NCBI GenBank assembly: GCA_951812795.1
Contig: OX638325.1
Span: 434,001 to 498,000, forward strand
Length of the DNA: 64,000 bases
Origin: an uncultured Dehalococcoidia bacterium
Lineage (GTDB): Bacteria > Chloroflexota > Dehalococcoidia > Lucifugimonadales > Lucifugimonadaceae
Reading direction: 5' to 3'
The notes beneath the pieces are model-generated. The model was given only the letters and a program-made list of their open reading frames with translations, had not been told where the DNA came from and searched no databases. Numbering within the stretch: position 1 is the stretch's first letter; each line of letters opens with the position of its first letter. Of this stretch, positions 9,332-18,822 are shown one piece after another. The position numbers and the translations under genes are program-made.

Positions 9332-10444
9332 TTGAAACCACCCAAAACGGCCGACGCAGTGGTCCTTGGTGCCGGCGCAGTCGGCTGCGCGGTTGCGTTG
9401 CAACTCGCTCGTTCGGGTATCTCACCTCAAGTCTTCGACCGCGACGGCGTCGCGTCCAACGCTTCCGCTTTCGCCTGGGGCGGACTCTCGGCTCACTTCG
9501 GAAACGGCGTTCCCGGTCCCATGACCGAACACTACCGCGACGCAATTGCCAAACACATCGCACTCTACGATGAACTCTCCCCTTCCGCGTCCAACGCCTG
9601 GGAACTGCAACCCGTGGTTTCGCTTTCACTCGCGGACGACGAGACGACAGCAAATCAATTGACAGCTGATGTCGAGTGGATGCGGTCCGAAGAATTCGCC
9701 GCGGAGATGATCGACGCCGGCCATCTGTATCGGTTGGAACCCGCAATCCGCAACGGCATGGTCGCGGCGTCACTCGTAGAAGCAGGTTGGGAACTCGACA
9801 GCTATTCCTTCACACAATCCATCGCAACCGAAGCACAACGCGCCGGAGCAATCTTCGCCGACGGTTGCGCCGTTGCTATCGAAACCAGAGGGAATTCCGT
9901 AACCGGCGTGAAGTTTGCGGACGGCTCCATAGTTGAAGCCCCAATCGTCATCGTAGCAACCGGCCCATGGACGAGTGACATCGCCGGCGTTCCGTCCCTC
10001 CCGATCAAACCGATCAAAGGCGAAATCCTTCGCCTTGAACGCCCCGGCAGCGACCTCCAAAACCGAGTCGGTTTCCGTGGCTTCAACGTCGGTCGCAAAC
10101 CCGACGGCTCGGTGTGGGCAGGGACCTACGAATGGGACGTCGGATTCAACCGCGAAATCTCCGAAAAGGGCCTCCATCACATCATGGGCGGGGTTACCAA
10201 CTATATCCCCTCACTCGCCGGGTTGCGTGCCAACAAGACCACCGCATGCCTCCGTCCAGTAGCCAGCGACGGCTTCCCCATCGTCGGCGCTTCTCGTGCA
10301 GCTGATGGCCTTTTCTATGCCAACGGTGCCGGCAAAAAAGGCATACTTCTTTCGCTGTTGATGGCCGAATGGATCGCAGACCTTGTCTTGCAGGAAATCT
10401 CACCGCCAAAGATCGTCCTGCCCTCTCGTTTCGAGGACATTTAA
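9332..10444 (+). CDS. FAD-dependent oxidoreductase (DAO family)
   Basis: 370 residues. The N-terminal dinucleotide-binding GAGAVGCAVALQLARSG and the later GPWTSDIAGVP plus C-terminal PVASDGFPIVGAS and YANGAGKKGILLS are typical of the D-amino-acid oxidase / glycine oxidase superfamily. It probably oxidises an amine or amino acid with FAD; the substrate cannot be told. Start is TTG at 9332 with GAGGG upstream. Monocistronic, divergent from hisZ. Confidence 0.85.
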   Translation: MKPPKTADAVVLGAGAVGCAVALQLARSGISPQVFDRDGVASNASAFAWGGLSAHFGNGVPGPMTEHYRDAIAKHIALYDELSPSASNAWELQPVVSLSLADDETTANQLTADVEWMRSEEFAAEMIDAGHLYRLEPAIRNGMVAASLVEAGWELDSYSFTQSIATEAQRAGAIFADGCAVAIETRGNSVTGVKFADGSIVEAPIVIVATGPWTSDIAGVPSLPIKPIKGEILRLERPGSDLQNRVGFRGFNVGRKPDGSVWAGTYEWDVGFNREISEKGLHHIMGGVTNYIPSLAGLRANKTTACLRPVASDGFPIVGASRAADGLFYANGAGKKGILLSLLMAEWIADLVLQEISPPKIVLPSRFEDI

Positions 10445-10563
10445 TTTCGATGCTATCTGCGTTGGCGACCTCAGCTCGCGTCGTAATCGGACGTTCGCTT
10501 GGACGCTGGTATATTTGAAACCAATCACTCGGCTACTCACGACGCACTATGAGGGGTCGCATC

Positions 10564-11583
10564 ATGGCAGAGAACCAACCCGCATACCAGAGCACGACGA
10601 GCGAGCGCGCACATGGTTTCTTCAACACAAAATGGGGTGATGCTTTCGAAGACTCGATGACGCGCGGCAAGTTGAGAAACTACCGCGCCCCGGAAAACCG
10701 AGAAGACCTCGACTCCGAAGAGCGTCGTGAATTCTTCCGCGAAGGTGCTTATCCCTACAAGCGAAAAATCAGTCTCGACAGCTACTACGAACACAAGTTC
10801 CCTCTGCAGATCGAGCTCGTAAAGATGCAGAACTGGGTTCGCGACACCGGCAAGAAGGTTTTGATCGTTTTCGAAGGACGTGACGCGGCGGGCAAAGGCG
10901 GCACGATTCGTCGCTTTATGGAGCACCTCAATCCCAGAGCGGCCAAAGTCATCGCTCTCGAGAAACCCACACCTCAAGAAGCCGGGCAATGGTACTTCCA
11001 GCGGTACATTCAACACCTTCCGACCGATGGCGAAATCGCTCTATTTGACCGCTCCTGGTACAACCGCGCCGGTGTCGAAAAAGTAATGGGATTCTGCACC
11101 AATGAGGAGTATGACAGATTCCTCATCGATGCTCCTCTGATCGAGGAGATGTGGGCGAACTCCGGCATCCGCATAATCAAGCTCTACTTCTCTGTCAGCC
11201 GAATCGAGCAGGAACGCCGGTTCAAACGCCGCCAGCGCGACCCCCTGAAGCAGTGGAAACTCAGCCCAGTCGATCTCGCGTCGTACCACCGATGGGAGGA
11301 ATACACCACCGCCAAGACGGCGATGTTTTATCACACCCACACCGACTACGCTCCTTGGTGGGTCATCAAATCCGACGACAAAATGCGGGCCCGCATCAAC
11401 GCCATTCGCCACGTCCTACATCTTCTCCCCTACCAAGGGAAAGACGAGAACGTCGTCTACGGGGCTGATCCATGGATCATCGCCGGCGCCGACGAAGTTT
11501 TCGACGTCGACAGCAAATCTAGCTACGACAGCAGCGTCAACGGCCAGACTTCAACGAACGAGCTAGCCGCCGTATCGACTTAG
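10564..11583 (+). CDS. ppk2: Polyphosphate kinase 2 family protein
   Basis: 339 residues. The PPK2 fold is shown by the P-loop EGRDAAGKGGTIRRF, the lid/Walker B region LFDRSWYNRAGVE, and the C-terminal DYAPWWVIKSDDKMRAR motif. These enzymes use polyphosphate to phosphorylate nucleotides (class I mainly NDP to NTP). ATG at 10564 follows GAGGGG and is chosen over ATG at 10549. A low-complexity Ser/Asn/Thr tail ends the protein. The gene converges with an SDR gene on the other strand. Confidence 0.92.
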   Translation: MAENQPAYQSTTSERAHGFFNTKWGDAFEDSMTRGKLRNYRAPENREDLDSEERREFFREGAYPYKRKISLDSYYEHKFPLQIELVKMQNWVRDTGKKVLIVFEGRDAAGKGGTIRRFMEHLNPRAAKVIALEKPTPQEAGQWYFQRYIQHLPTDGEIALFDRSWYNRAGVEKVMGFCTNEEYDRFLIDAPLIEEMWANSGIRIIKLYFSVSRIEQERRFKRRQRDPLKQWKLSPVDLASYHRWEEYTTAKTAMFYHTHTDYAPWWVIKSDDKMRARINAIRHVLHLLPYQGKDENVVYGADPWIIAGADEVFDVDSKSSYDSSVNGQTSTNELAAVST

Positions 11584-11599
11584 CGAACGGATACCAGCG

Positions 11600-12403
11600 T
11601 TACTGCGCCGTAAACCCGCCGTCGATCACCAAACACGCACCGGTTACGAACGAGGCCTCGTCCGAGGCTAGGAACAACACGGCCCGGGCGATCTCGATCG
11701 GCTGCGCAAACCGCCCGATCGGATGCAAGGCAACAATCCGGTCGTACATCTCAGGGTTTTCCCACGTCCCACGCGTCATTTCCGTATGCGTGAATCCGGG
11801 GCAGACCGCGTTAACTCGAATGTTCTGCTTCGCCAAGCCAAGCGCCATGTCGCGCGTCGCGTTGACCACGCCGCCTTTGGAGTGCGGATAGGGATTGAAA
11901 CCGTCGGTTATGAAGTCCGGATAACCGATAAGACCTCGAATCGAAGCGATATTCACAACCGCACCACTACCCTGCTCCTTCATCTGCTCCACCGTGTGCC
12001 GCGCCATCAATACCGTGCCCTTCAAGTTGACGTCGATGACGAACTGCCAACGCTCCTCGTAGGTCATGTCCGAGGCGCGCCGGGCACCCACGCCTGCGCT
12101 GTTGACCAAAACATCGACTCGTCCAAACTCATCCACTACCGCGTCAACCGCGGCCGCGCAACTGTCGTTGTCTGTCACGTCAACCGACGTGACCATCGCC
12201 GAACCGCCAGCTTCACGTATCTCATCCGCAACGCGCTCCGCACCTTCCACGTTCAATTCGGCGATCGCAACCGTCGCGCCTTCGTCTGCAAACAACTTGG
12301 CGCTTGCTTCACCAATGCCGCTGCCACCGCCGGTGATCAACGCTACCTTGTCTCGCAAACGCCGCGAAACGGTTGATTCACTCGCTCGTGTCTGTTCCAC
12401 CAT
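11600..12403 (-). CDS. Short-chain dehydrogenase/reductase
   Basis: 267 residues, classical SDR: TGGGSGIGEAS nucleotide site, NSAGVG, and the catalytic Tyr-Lys in YPHSKGG (YxxxK). NAD(P)-dependent oxidation or reduction of an alcohol or ketone; substrate unknown. An insert before the catalytic Tyr (GYPDFITDGFNP) is shared with the SDR encoded just upstream, so the two are tandem paralogues. ATG at 12403 follows AAGGA; 13 bases separate it from the upstream gene, giving a two-gene operon. Confidence 0.9.
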   Translation of the reverse strand: MVEQTRASESTVSRRLRDKVALITGGGSGIGEASAKLFADEGATVAIAELNVEGAERVADEIREAGGSAMVTSVDVTDNDSCAAAVDAVVDEFGRVDVLVNSAGVGARRASDMTYEERWQFVIDVNLKGTVLMARHTVEQMKEQGSGAVVNIASIRGLIGYPDFITDGFNPYPHSKGGVVNATRDMALGLAKQNIRVNAVCPGFTHTEMTRGTWENPEMYDRIVALHPIGRFAQPIEIARAVLFLASDEASFVTGACLVIDGGFTAQ

Positions 12404-12416
12404 TGATTTGCTTTCC

Positions 12417-13187
12417 TTATCCCGCCGTGTACCCGCCGTCTACGGGCAGGCACGAAGCGGTTACAAACGACGACTCATCCGATGCCAGATACAACGCCGC
12501 ATACGCAATTTCAATCGGCTCGCCGAGCCGTCCCATCGGATGCAGCGACTCGAGATGCACGCGCATGTCGGCATCGTCAGTCAATGACCTCGTCAGGGCT
12601 GTGTAGGTGAAACCTGGGCATAGCGCATTCACCCGGACGCCTCGCTTGGCGAACGCCACACCCATATCGCGTGTCATCTGCACAACCCCGCCTTTCGAAT
12701 GCGGATACGGATTGAAACCGTCGCTCATCCCTGTCGAGTAACCGACCAATCCGATGATCGACGCCAAGTTCACTATCGAACCGTAACCAGCGGGCAGCAT
12801 CACTTCCGATGCGGCGTGAGACATCAACATCGAGCCCTTCAAGTTCACATCAATCACCCAGTCCCACTTCTCCTCGAAATCCCAATCCAACGGCGCTTTC
12901 CGAGGTGTCACCCCCGCGCTATTGACCAAAACATGCAACCCGCCAAACCTCTCCACAGTGCCCGCGACCAATTCCTCGCACTGACTCCGTTTCGTGACAT
13001 CCACAGCATCCGCTGCGGCCGATCCGCCGCGCTCAGTCACCCGGTCCGCAACATCCCGCGCCGCACCCACGTCCAAATCGGCGCAGAACACATTCGCACC
13101 CTCCGCGCTGAACAACTCGGCACACGCCGCGCCAATACCCGAACCTGCGCCGGTGATCAAAGCGGTCTTTCCGTCAAGCCTGCCCAT
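12417..13187 (-). CDS. Short-chain dehydrogenase/reductase (tandem paralogue)
   Basis: 256 residues. Same architecture as the downstream neighbour: TGAGSGIGAAC, VNSAGVTPR, catalytic YPHSKGG, and PCLP-like VDGGYTAG end. Start ATG at 13187 is supported by GGAG six bases upstream; the frame is open further (to 13352) but without family similarity. The pair arose by tandem duplication and probably acts on related substrates, or as a hetero-oligomer; both are inference. Confidence 0.9.
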   Translation of the reverse strand: MGRLDGKTALITGAGSGIGAACAELFSAEGANVFCADLDVGAARDVADRVTERGGSAAADAVDVTKRSQCEELVAGTVERFGGLHVLVNSAGVTPRKAPLDWDFEEKWDWVIDVNLKGSMLMSHAASEVMLPAGYGSIVNLASIIGLVGYSTGMSDGFNPYPHSKGGVVQMTRDMGVAFAKRGVRVNALCPGFTYTALTRSLTDDADMRVHLESLHPMGRLGEPIEIAYAALYLASDESSFVTASCLPVDGGYTAG

Positions 13188-13271
13188 ATTGGCTCCATTC
13201 ATAGAAATGCGATTAGCGTTAGTAAGTGTAAGCCTATTCCTCGTCAAGCGATACAATCTCAAATCGCCAAC

Positions 13272-13919
13272 ATGACCACATCTCGCCGCAGTCACCGACC
13301 TCGCCAGGCTAATTCTGAAGAACCAGTTCAGGTCGCACCAGATTCGGACCAATCCGAAGAGCCGGCACCGCCTGATCCCAAACCCATCGAATCCCTAGGT
13401 CTCGAATTCGCGGGTCCACTCCGTCGTTTCTACGCCTTCGCCATCGACATCGGCATCCTTCTCATGGTCGTTTTCATGGTCGCTCCGATCTCCGGCGGCC
13501 GCATCTTCAGCGCACAGGCTGGGGTCATCGATGTGTTTATCTTTCTCGCATACTTCATCATCCCTACCGGTCTCTTCGGACGCACGCTTGGAAAATGGGT
13601 TGCCGGCATCTCCGTCGTTGACGACGAAGGCAACAAACCGGGCGTCGCCGTCGCCATCCCACGGGAAGTCGTCGGCCGCTTCGTATCCACAATTACCTTC
13701 GGTATCGGGATCATCTGGGTCATCTTCGACGACAAGCATCAAGGTTGGCACGACAAAATGGCCGGAACTTACGTAGTTGTCATACCCAACAGTGGCGGAC
13801 CCGGGTTCCTCGGGAGGATGTTCGCGCCACAGGACGATGCAAAATCAGACCAGACACGCCAACAACGCGTCGGACGCCCAACGACGCGCCGCAAACGTCG
13901 GAATCGACGACGAAACTAA
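13272..13919 (+). CDS. RDD-domain integral membrane protein
   Basis: 215 residues. After a Pro/Glu-rich N-terminal tail come the RDD hallmarks: RRFYAFAIDIGILL, GRTLGKWVAGISVVDDEG, and a last part with FDDKHQGWHDKMAGTYVV. Three or four membrane segments. A strongly basic tail (about 25 residues, Arg/Lys/Asn) ends the protein. RDD proteins are poorly understood; some bacterial ones affect ion transport. The open frame extends far upstream into the SDR gene on the other strand, but ATG 13272 begins the coding-like part. Confidence 0.85.
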   Translation: MTTSRRSHRPRQANSEEPVQVAPDSDQSEEPAPPDPKPIESLGLEFAGPLRRFYAFAIDIGILLMVVFMVAPISGGRIFSAQAGVIDVFIFLAYFIIPTGLFGRTLGKWVAGISVVDDEGNKPGVAVAIPREVVGRFVSTITFGIGIIWVIFDDKHQGWHDKMAGTYVVVIPNSGGPGFLGRMFAPQDDAKSDQTRQQRVGRPTTRRKRRNRRRN

Positions 13920-13959
13920 TCGTTTCCGCACCTAGTTAAACATTCCGAAAGGCGCTTAG

Positions 13960-15150
13960 ATGGCAATCTCAACACTCGCACGAGAACAGATGAAAGCAAG
14001 CTCGTGGATCCGCCGCATGTTCGAAGAAGGCATGCAGCTCAAGGCGATCCACGGCGCAGAAAACGTTTTCGACCTCTCGCTCGGCAACCCCCTTCTCGAG
14101 CCGCCACCCGAATTCAACCAAGCCCTCGCCGAGATCGCCAACGAAGCTCCTAGCGGCACGCATCGCTACATGCCCAACCCTGGCTTCATCGAAACCAGGG
14201 CCGCCGTCGCCGATGCACTGTCTCACGAATCTGGAACGCAATTCCAACCAACCGACATCATCATGACCGTCGGTGCCGCCGGTGCCATCAACGTCGCCCT
14301 CAGAGCCCTTCTTGACCCCGGCGACGAAGTCATCATCATCGCGCCGTACTTCGCCGAATACATCTTTTACGTCCAGCACGCCAACGGCGTTTACCGCGAA
14401 GCAAAGTCGACCCCCGACTTCATGCCCGACTTCGACTCGTTAGCGTCTTTGATGAACGAACGCACCCGTGCCGTAATCATCAACTCGCCGAACAACCCGT
14501 CCGGTGTCATCTATCCCGCCGAGGCAATTGCCCGACTTGCACAGCTCATTCAGACCACCGAAGCGAAACACGGCACCGAGATTTACATCATCACCGACGA
14601 ACCGTACCGGAAACTGAGCTACACCGATGCCGCATACCCATTCGTCTTCGAACACCATCCTCGCACCATCGTCGCCACCTCCCACTCCAAAGACCTCGGA
14701 TTAGCCGGTGAGCGTATCGGTTACCTCGCAGTCAACCCAGACGACTCGGGAAAAGCAGACCTCCTCGACGCATCGGTCTTTATGCTCCGAACGCTCGGTT
14801 TCGTTAATGCTCCCGCCGTCATGCAACGCGTGGTGGCAAAACTCCAACACGCCAGCGTCGACATCTCCCAATACCGACGCAAACGCGACATCATTCACTC
14901 CGCACTCACTGCCATTGGTTACCGCTCAAACCTGCCCGACGGCGGTTTCTACCTGTTCCCCAAATCTCCAATCCCCGATGACACAGCGTTCGTGGACCTG
15001 CTCAAATCCAAACTAGTCCTCGTCGTCCCCGGCGTCGGATTTGGCATGGACGGCTACTTCCGAGCGTCATACTGCGTCGAAGACGAAGTGCTCCAAGGAT
15101 CAATCGAAGGTTTTGCCGAAGCCTTCAAAGAAGCGAATGCACGTGGATAG
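13960..15150 (+). CDS. Pyridoxal phosphate-dependent aminotransferase (class I/II)
   Basis: 396 residues of the aspartate/aromatic aminotransferase superfamily. Motifs: NVFDLSLGNPLLEPP, VGAAGAINVALRALLDPGDEVI, INSPNNPSGVIY, ITDEPYRKLSY, and the PLP lysine in SHSKDLGLAGERIGY. C-terminal GGFYLFPKSP binds substrate in relatives. The substrate is not certain. ATG at 13960 follows GAAAGG. A lipoprotein gene follows after 11 bases and is likely in the same transcript. Confidence 0.88.
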   Translation: MAISTLAREQMKASSWIRRMFEEGMQLKAIHGAENVFDLSLGNPLLEPPPEFNQALAEIANEAPSGTHRYMPNPGFIETRAAVADALSHESGTQFQPTDIIMTVGAAGAINVALRALLDPGDEVIIIAPYFAEYIFYVQHANGVYREAKSTPDFMPDFDSLASLMNERTRAVIINSPNNPSGVIYPAEAIARLAQLIQTTEAKHGTEIYIITDEPYRKLSYTDAAYPFVFEHHPRTIVATSHSKDLGLAGERIGYLAVNPDDSGKADLLDASVFMLRTLGFVNAPAVMQRVVAKLQHASVDISQYRRKRDIIHSALTAIGYRSNLPDGGFYLFPKSPIPDDTAFVDLLKSKLVLVVPGVGFGMDGYFRASYCVEDEVLQGSIEGFAEAFKEANARG

Positions 15151-15161
15151 AATCGATTCTC

Positions 15162-15728
15162 ATGCTCGCCCAAACACGCATCCAAATCGCTCGCTTCTTC
15201 TTCATCGCCCCTCTTTTGGGTGTGATCGCTCTAACTGCCTTCGCATGTGGCGACGATGCCGAACCAACCGTCATCGCCTTACCGACGGCAACACCCGGCG
15301 CCATGGCCACTACGCCTACACCCACGGTGTTTCAGGACGAAGATGACGGCAAAGTCCAAATCGGCTTCAATCTCGGACTCCAGGACTACCCGCAGCAGGG
15401 AGCCGGAGTAGTCACCCAACTCGACCGCGGCACCCGCATCAAAGTCACTGTTCGACCAGCGCCAGGCACGATCCAACAGTTGAGCATCCGCGCCGGCAGA
15501 TGCGAAGACGCCGGCGATCTGTCCAAATTTAAATGGGTGGAAACCCTCGACCACGCCATTGGCGGCGTATCCGAAACTAACCTCCCAGAACGCCACGTCA
15601 GCACCATCCTCGACGGTAACCACGCCGTCGCCGTCTCCATACCTGGCGGAACCTTCTCACAAGTAGCCTCCTGCGGCAATCTGCCAGACCTCACCCACCT
15701 CGAGATCCCGGCGTCAGAAGACGGTTGA
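15162..15728 (+). CDS. Putative lipoprotein of unknown function
   Basis: 188 residues. A hydrophobic signal segment ends in a lipobox (ALTAFAC, Cys near residue 29), followed by a Thr/Pro-rich linker and a beta-rich domain of about 130 residues containing two Cys (GRCEDAG and VASCGNL) that could form a disulfide. No family was recognised; the overall style is that of surface lipoproteins common in Chloroflexota. Co-directional with the aminotransferase upstream. Confidence 0.75.
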   Translation: MLAQTRIQIARFFFIAPLLGVIALTAFACGDDAEPTVIALPTATPGAMATTPTPTVFQDEDDGKVQIGFNLGLQDYPQQGAGVVTQLDRGTRIKVTVRPAPGTIQQLSIRAGRCEDAGDLSKFKWVETLDHAIGGVSETNLPERHVSTILDGNHAVAVSIPGGTFSQVASCGNLPDLTHLEIPASEDG

Positions 15729-15772
15729 TCGTCGTTATCGGTGCCTTCCGACCCGGCAGCGCAACCTCACCC

Positions 15773-16876
15773 CTATATCGCCTCTTTCAATCCCGAACCC
15801 GTAACCGGCACAATAACTCGCGCCTCTCTTCCGATCTCGCCTTTACGCACCAACTCCTCCAAACCTGCGAACGCCGCCGCCGAAGTTACCTCGCAAAATA
15901 TCCCAGCTGTAGCCGCCAATCGCTCCCGCCACTCCAACATCGCTGCGTCGGCAACCGCAACCGCCGATCCACCGGACGCAACCACTGCCCGAGCGGCCTG
16001 CGCCGCCCGGGGCGGCATGCTGACCGCTATCCCTGACGCAACCGTCGGTTTCGCCTCATCAACGTTCCACGCCCCACCTTGTATCGCCCGCAGTAACGGT
16101 TGAACCGCCTGCGACTGCACGCAATGTATCCGCGGTCGTTCGTCATCGCCGTATCCTGCATAACTCCCAATCAACAACGCCCCATTACCCGCCGGCGCCA
16201 CAATATCCGTGGCTCGATAGCCAGCGTCAGCAACCTCCGCGACCATCGCCTTAACGCCCTCGGCAAACCACGGGCTCAGAGCATGTGAGAGATACGGGAT
16301 TCCCTGACGATCCGCAAACTCCGCCGCCGCATCGGTCGCCGCCTGCCGAGGACCGTCAATCAGATGCAACTCAGCACCGAATATCTGAATCTGGTCCAAC
16401 TTTCCCGGCGCCGCGCTCGAAGGCGCAAATATATGTGCTCGCATACCGGCACGAGCCGCGTAAGCCGACATCGATGCACCGGCGTTACCAGACGAATCCT
16501 CTACAAGCTCCGCGACTCCTTCTTCATGCGCTGCTGAAACCAGAACTGCGCTGCCCCGATCCTTGAACGAACCCGTCGGCGAACAGAATTCCAACTTTGC
16601 CACCAGACCCGCGAGCCCGATACTACGAGCCAGTCCATCTAACCGCACCAACGGAGTGTTCCCCTGCCCCAAATCGACCGCTAGATTCGATGCCGCAGTC
16701 GGTAATCCTGAAACTGCATCCGCGGTATCGAAATACCGAATGTCGTAGATCCCGCCGCATTCGCAGTACACGTTCCGCACCGATGGCACTTCCGCCACCT
16801 CGGTGCAAACGGCGCAGATCAATTCAAAGCGCGATGAACGCGCCTCCATCACCCCTGGCGAATTCTCGCGAGACAT
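15773..16876 (-). CDS. Threonine synthase-like PLP enzyme
   Basis: 367 residues, fold type II PLP protein. An N-terminal metal-binding-like element (CAVC ... CECGG) precedes GNTPLVRLDGL, the PLP lysine in SPTGSFKDRGS, DSSGNAGASMSAYAARAG and the C-terminal PVTGSGLKEA. This pattern is that of ThrC-like proteins or related beta-eliminating enzymes. A second, more typical threonine synthase is present at 41756, so this copy may act on another substrate. It overlaps no neighbour; the gamma-glutamyltransferase lies 17 bases upstream on the same strand. Confidence 0.82.
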   Translation of the reverse strand: MSRENSPGVMEARSSRFELICAVCTEVAEVPSVRNVYCECGGIYDIRYFDTADAVSGLPTAASNLAVDLGQGNTPLVRLDGLARSIGLAGLVAKLEFCSPTGSFKDRGSAVLVSAAHEEGVAELVEDSSGNAGASMSAYAARAGMRAHIFAPSSAAPGKLDQIQIFGAELHLIDGPRQAATDAAAEFADRQGIPYLSHALSPWFAEGVKAMVAEVADAGYRATDIVAPAGNGALLIGSYAGYGDDERPRIHCVQSQAVQPLLRAIQGGAWNVDEAKPTVASGIAVSMPPRAAQAARAVVASGGSAVAVADAAMLEWRERLAATAGIFCEVTSAAAFAGLEELVRKGEIGREARVIVPVTGSGLKEAI

Positions 16877-16893
16877 CTACAACAGACCGTCCG

Positions 16894-18609
16894 TCAATTG
16901 CCTCGACTGGGCTCAATCACCGACAATCCAACGCCCGGTCGCGCAGACCCCCGATTTACCGCAACCACGCCGCCGTCTGAGCGCCAACATGAAGAACCGG
17001 CGAGCGATCCATCTTCGCCGAACTCAATGATGTTCATTCCGCCGGCTACATTGGCCACCATCTCGACCTCATGCCCAATATTGGTCAACGCCGCCGAGAC
17101 CGTGGACGTGAATTCGCGCTCCAACTCCACTGCCTGACCCTGCGTGAACATCCGAGGCGCCTCCACCGCCTCCTGCGGCGTCATACCGTGATCGACGATA
17201 TTGACTATCGCTTGCGCCACCGACGTCCAGATCCGCAATCCACCGGGCAACCCTAATGCGAAACTCGGACGGCTGCCACGATACACAATCACCGGCGCCA
17301 TGCTGCTCGCAACTCGCTTCATCGGCTCAATCGAGTTGGCGACGTTAGGATGCGGATCGAAGTTCGACATCGTGTTGTCCAGTAAAACGCCGGTTCCCGG
17401 AACTACGACCTTTGAACCGAATATGTGGTTGACCGTCTGCGTCGCCGATACGATATTTCCTTCCCCGTCCGCCGTCGTAACATGCGAAGTGCTGTCCGAC
17501 TCCGCAAATGCCGGCGTCGCAAGTTTTGGCAGGACCGCATTCGGCAGAATCTGACTCATCAACTCCTTCGCATGAAACTCTGACAACAACCGATCGGTTG
17601 GAATCTCGACAAATTCAGGGTCCGAAAGATAACGATTCCGGTCCGCGAACACGAGCTTCATCGCTTCCGCCATCAAATGGATCGTCGCACTCCTGCCGAA
17701 ACCCATCCCTCGAATGTCCCGCGACGACAAGACATTCAGGAACTCGATCAAGTGAATCCCGCCCGCCGACGCCGGCGGTGGTCCGGTAATCGTGTAACCG
17801 CGATATCCACCTTGAACTGGGTTGCTCGTCCTTGTCTCGTAACCCCGCAGGTCGTCCATCGTCAAGATCCCGCCGTGCGACTGTGAATACCTCACAATCT
17901 CCTCGCCCAACTCGCCGCGATATAAATAGTCCGCACCTTCGATCGCGATCCGCTTCAAAGTAGCCGCAAGGTCCCGCTGCACCACCATTTCTCCGGTTAG
18001 AGGCACGCGCCCCGCCGGCATGAATATACTGCTCGTGGCGCTGAAAAGCTGTAGCTGGTCTTGGTTGTCAACCACGAACTTGCAGTGATGATCCGTTGCT
18101 CGGAATCCATGCTCGGCGTGACTGATCGCCGGCTGCATGACCTCGGACAGCGACAATTTGCCGTGTTCAGACTGCACCTCGCACCACGCCTTCAACGCTC
18201 CCGGCACACCCGAAGCCAACACCCCCGTCTGATTCAAATCCCCTCGAACCCGCATGTAGTTCGGCCATTCGTCCGACAACGGCGTGAACATATCCATAGT
18301 CGCCGCCGCCGGTGCCTGCGAGTAGTTGTCGATTACGAATCGATCTCCGCTCGCCAGACGGATATTCATGAACCCCGCGCCATAGATTCCCATCTTCATC
18401 GGCTCCACCACGCTCAGCGCAAATAACGTCGCCACTGCCGCATCAATCGCATTACCGCCCGCGGCCAACATCTCTGCACCCGCAGCAGAACCCAGGGTGT
18501 GCGTCGAACCAACAACCCCACCGTAGCCAACGGCTGGGCGATTCTCAAGGCTAAACGTCGTTGGCGAATTGTCACGCCATCGCTGAGATGTTAATGCGCC
18601 TGCGGGCAT
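16894..18609 (-). CDS. ggt: Gamma-glutamyltransferase family protein
   Basis: 571 residues of the N-terminal nucleophile hydrolase family. N-terminal part: GGNAIDAAVATLFALSVVEPM and GSGVPG-like ASGVPGALKAW. The autocleavage/catalytic Thr lies in DSTSHVTTADGEGN, followed by LDNTMSNFDPHP and LGLPGGLRIWTSVAQ. No signal peptide is seen, so the protein may stay in the cytoplasm and act on gamma-glutamyl compounds or acylated amino acids rather than periplasmic glutathione. The same-strand ThrC-like gene follows after 17 bases, which suggests shared amino-acid metabolism. Confidence 0.9.
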   Translation of the reverse strand: MPAGALTSQRWRDNSPTTFSLENRPAVGYGGVVGSTHTLGSAAGAEMLAAGGNAIDAAVATLFALSVVEPMKMGIYGAGFMNIRLASGDRFVIDNYSQAPAAATMDMFTPLSDEWPNYMRVRGDLNQTGVLASGVPGALKAWCEVQSEHGKLSLSEVMQPAISHAEHGFRATDHHCKFVVDNQDQLQLFSATSSIFMPAGRVPLTGEMVVQRDLAATLKRIAIEGADYLYRGELGEEIVRYSQSHGGILTMDDLRGYETRTSNPVQGGYRGYTITGPPPASAGGIHLIEFLNVLSSRDIRGMGFGRSATIHLMAEAMKLVFADRNRYLSDPEFVEIPTDRLLSEFHAKELMSQILPNAVLPKLATPAFAESDSTSHVTTADGEGNIVSATQTVNHIFGSKVVVPGTGVLLDNTMSNFDPHPNVANSIEPMKRVASSMAPVIVYRGSRPSFALGLPGGLRIWTSVAQAIVNIVDHGMTPQEAVEAPRMFTQGQAVELEREFTSTVSAALTNIGHEVEMVANVAGGMNIIEFGEDGSLAGSSCWRSDGGVVAVNRGSARPGVGLSVIEPSRGN

Positions 18610-18822
18610 CCGAAATGGACCACCTTACTGCTAGAAATTCCGTCGTTGTCGTAGACACATTGGCCTCGTTACAACCTAGTTGATGGTAAAACCCGCGACT
18701 CCATTTCAACCACATTTGCCAACTCAAGCGATAATGGAAGTAACTGAACACCCTCGCCCGCGAACCCAATCCTCGTCAATCCCAAACGTGGTCAACCGAA
18801 TCGTTTCAGCAAAGGAGTTGTT

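Noticed and set aside
12699..13271. N-terminal extension of the RDD protein
   Set aside because: It is antisense to the SDR gene, Arg/His-rich as expected for a shadow frame, and lies before a good family-like start.
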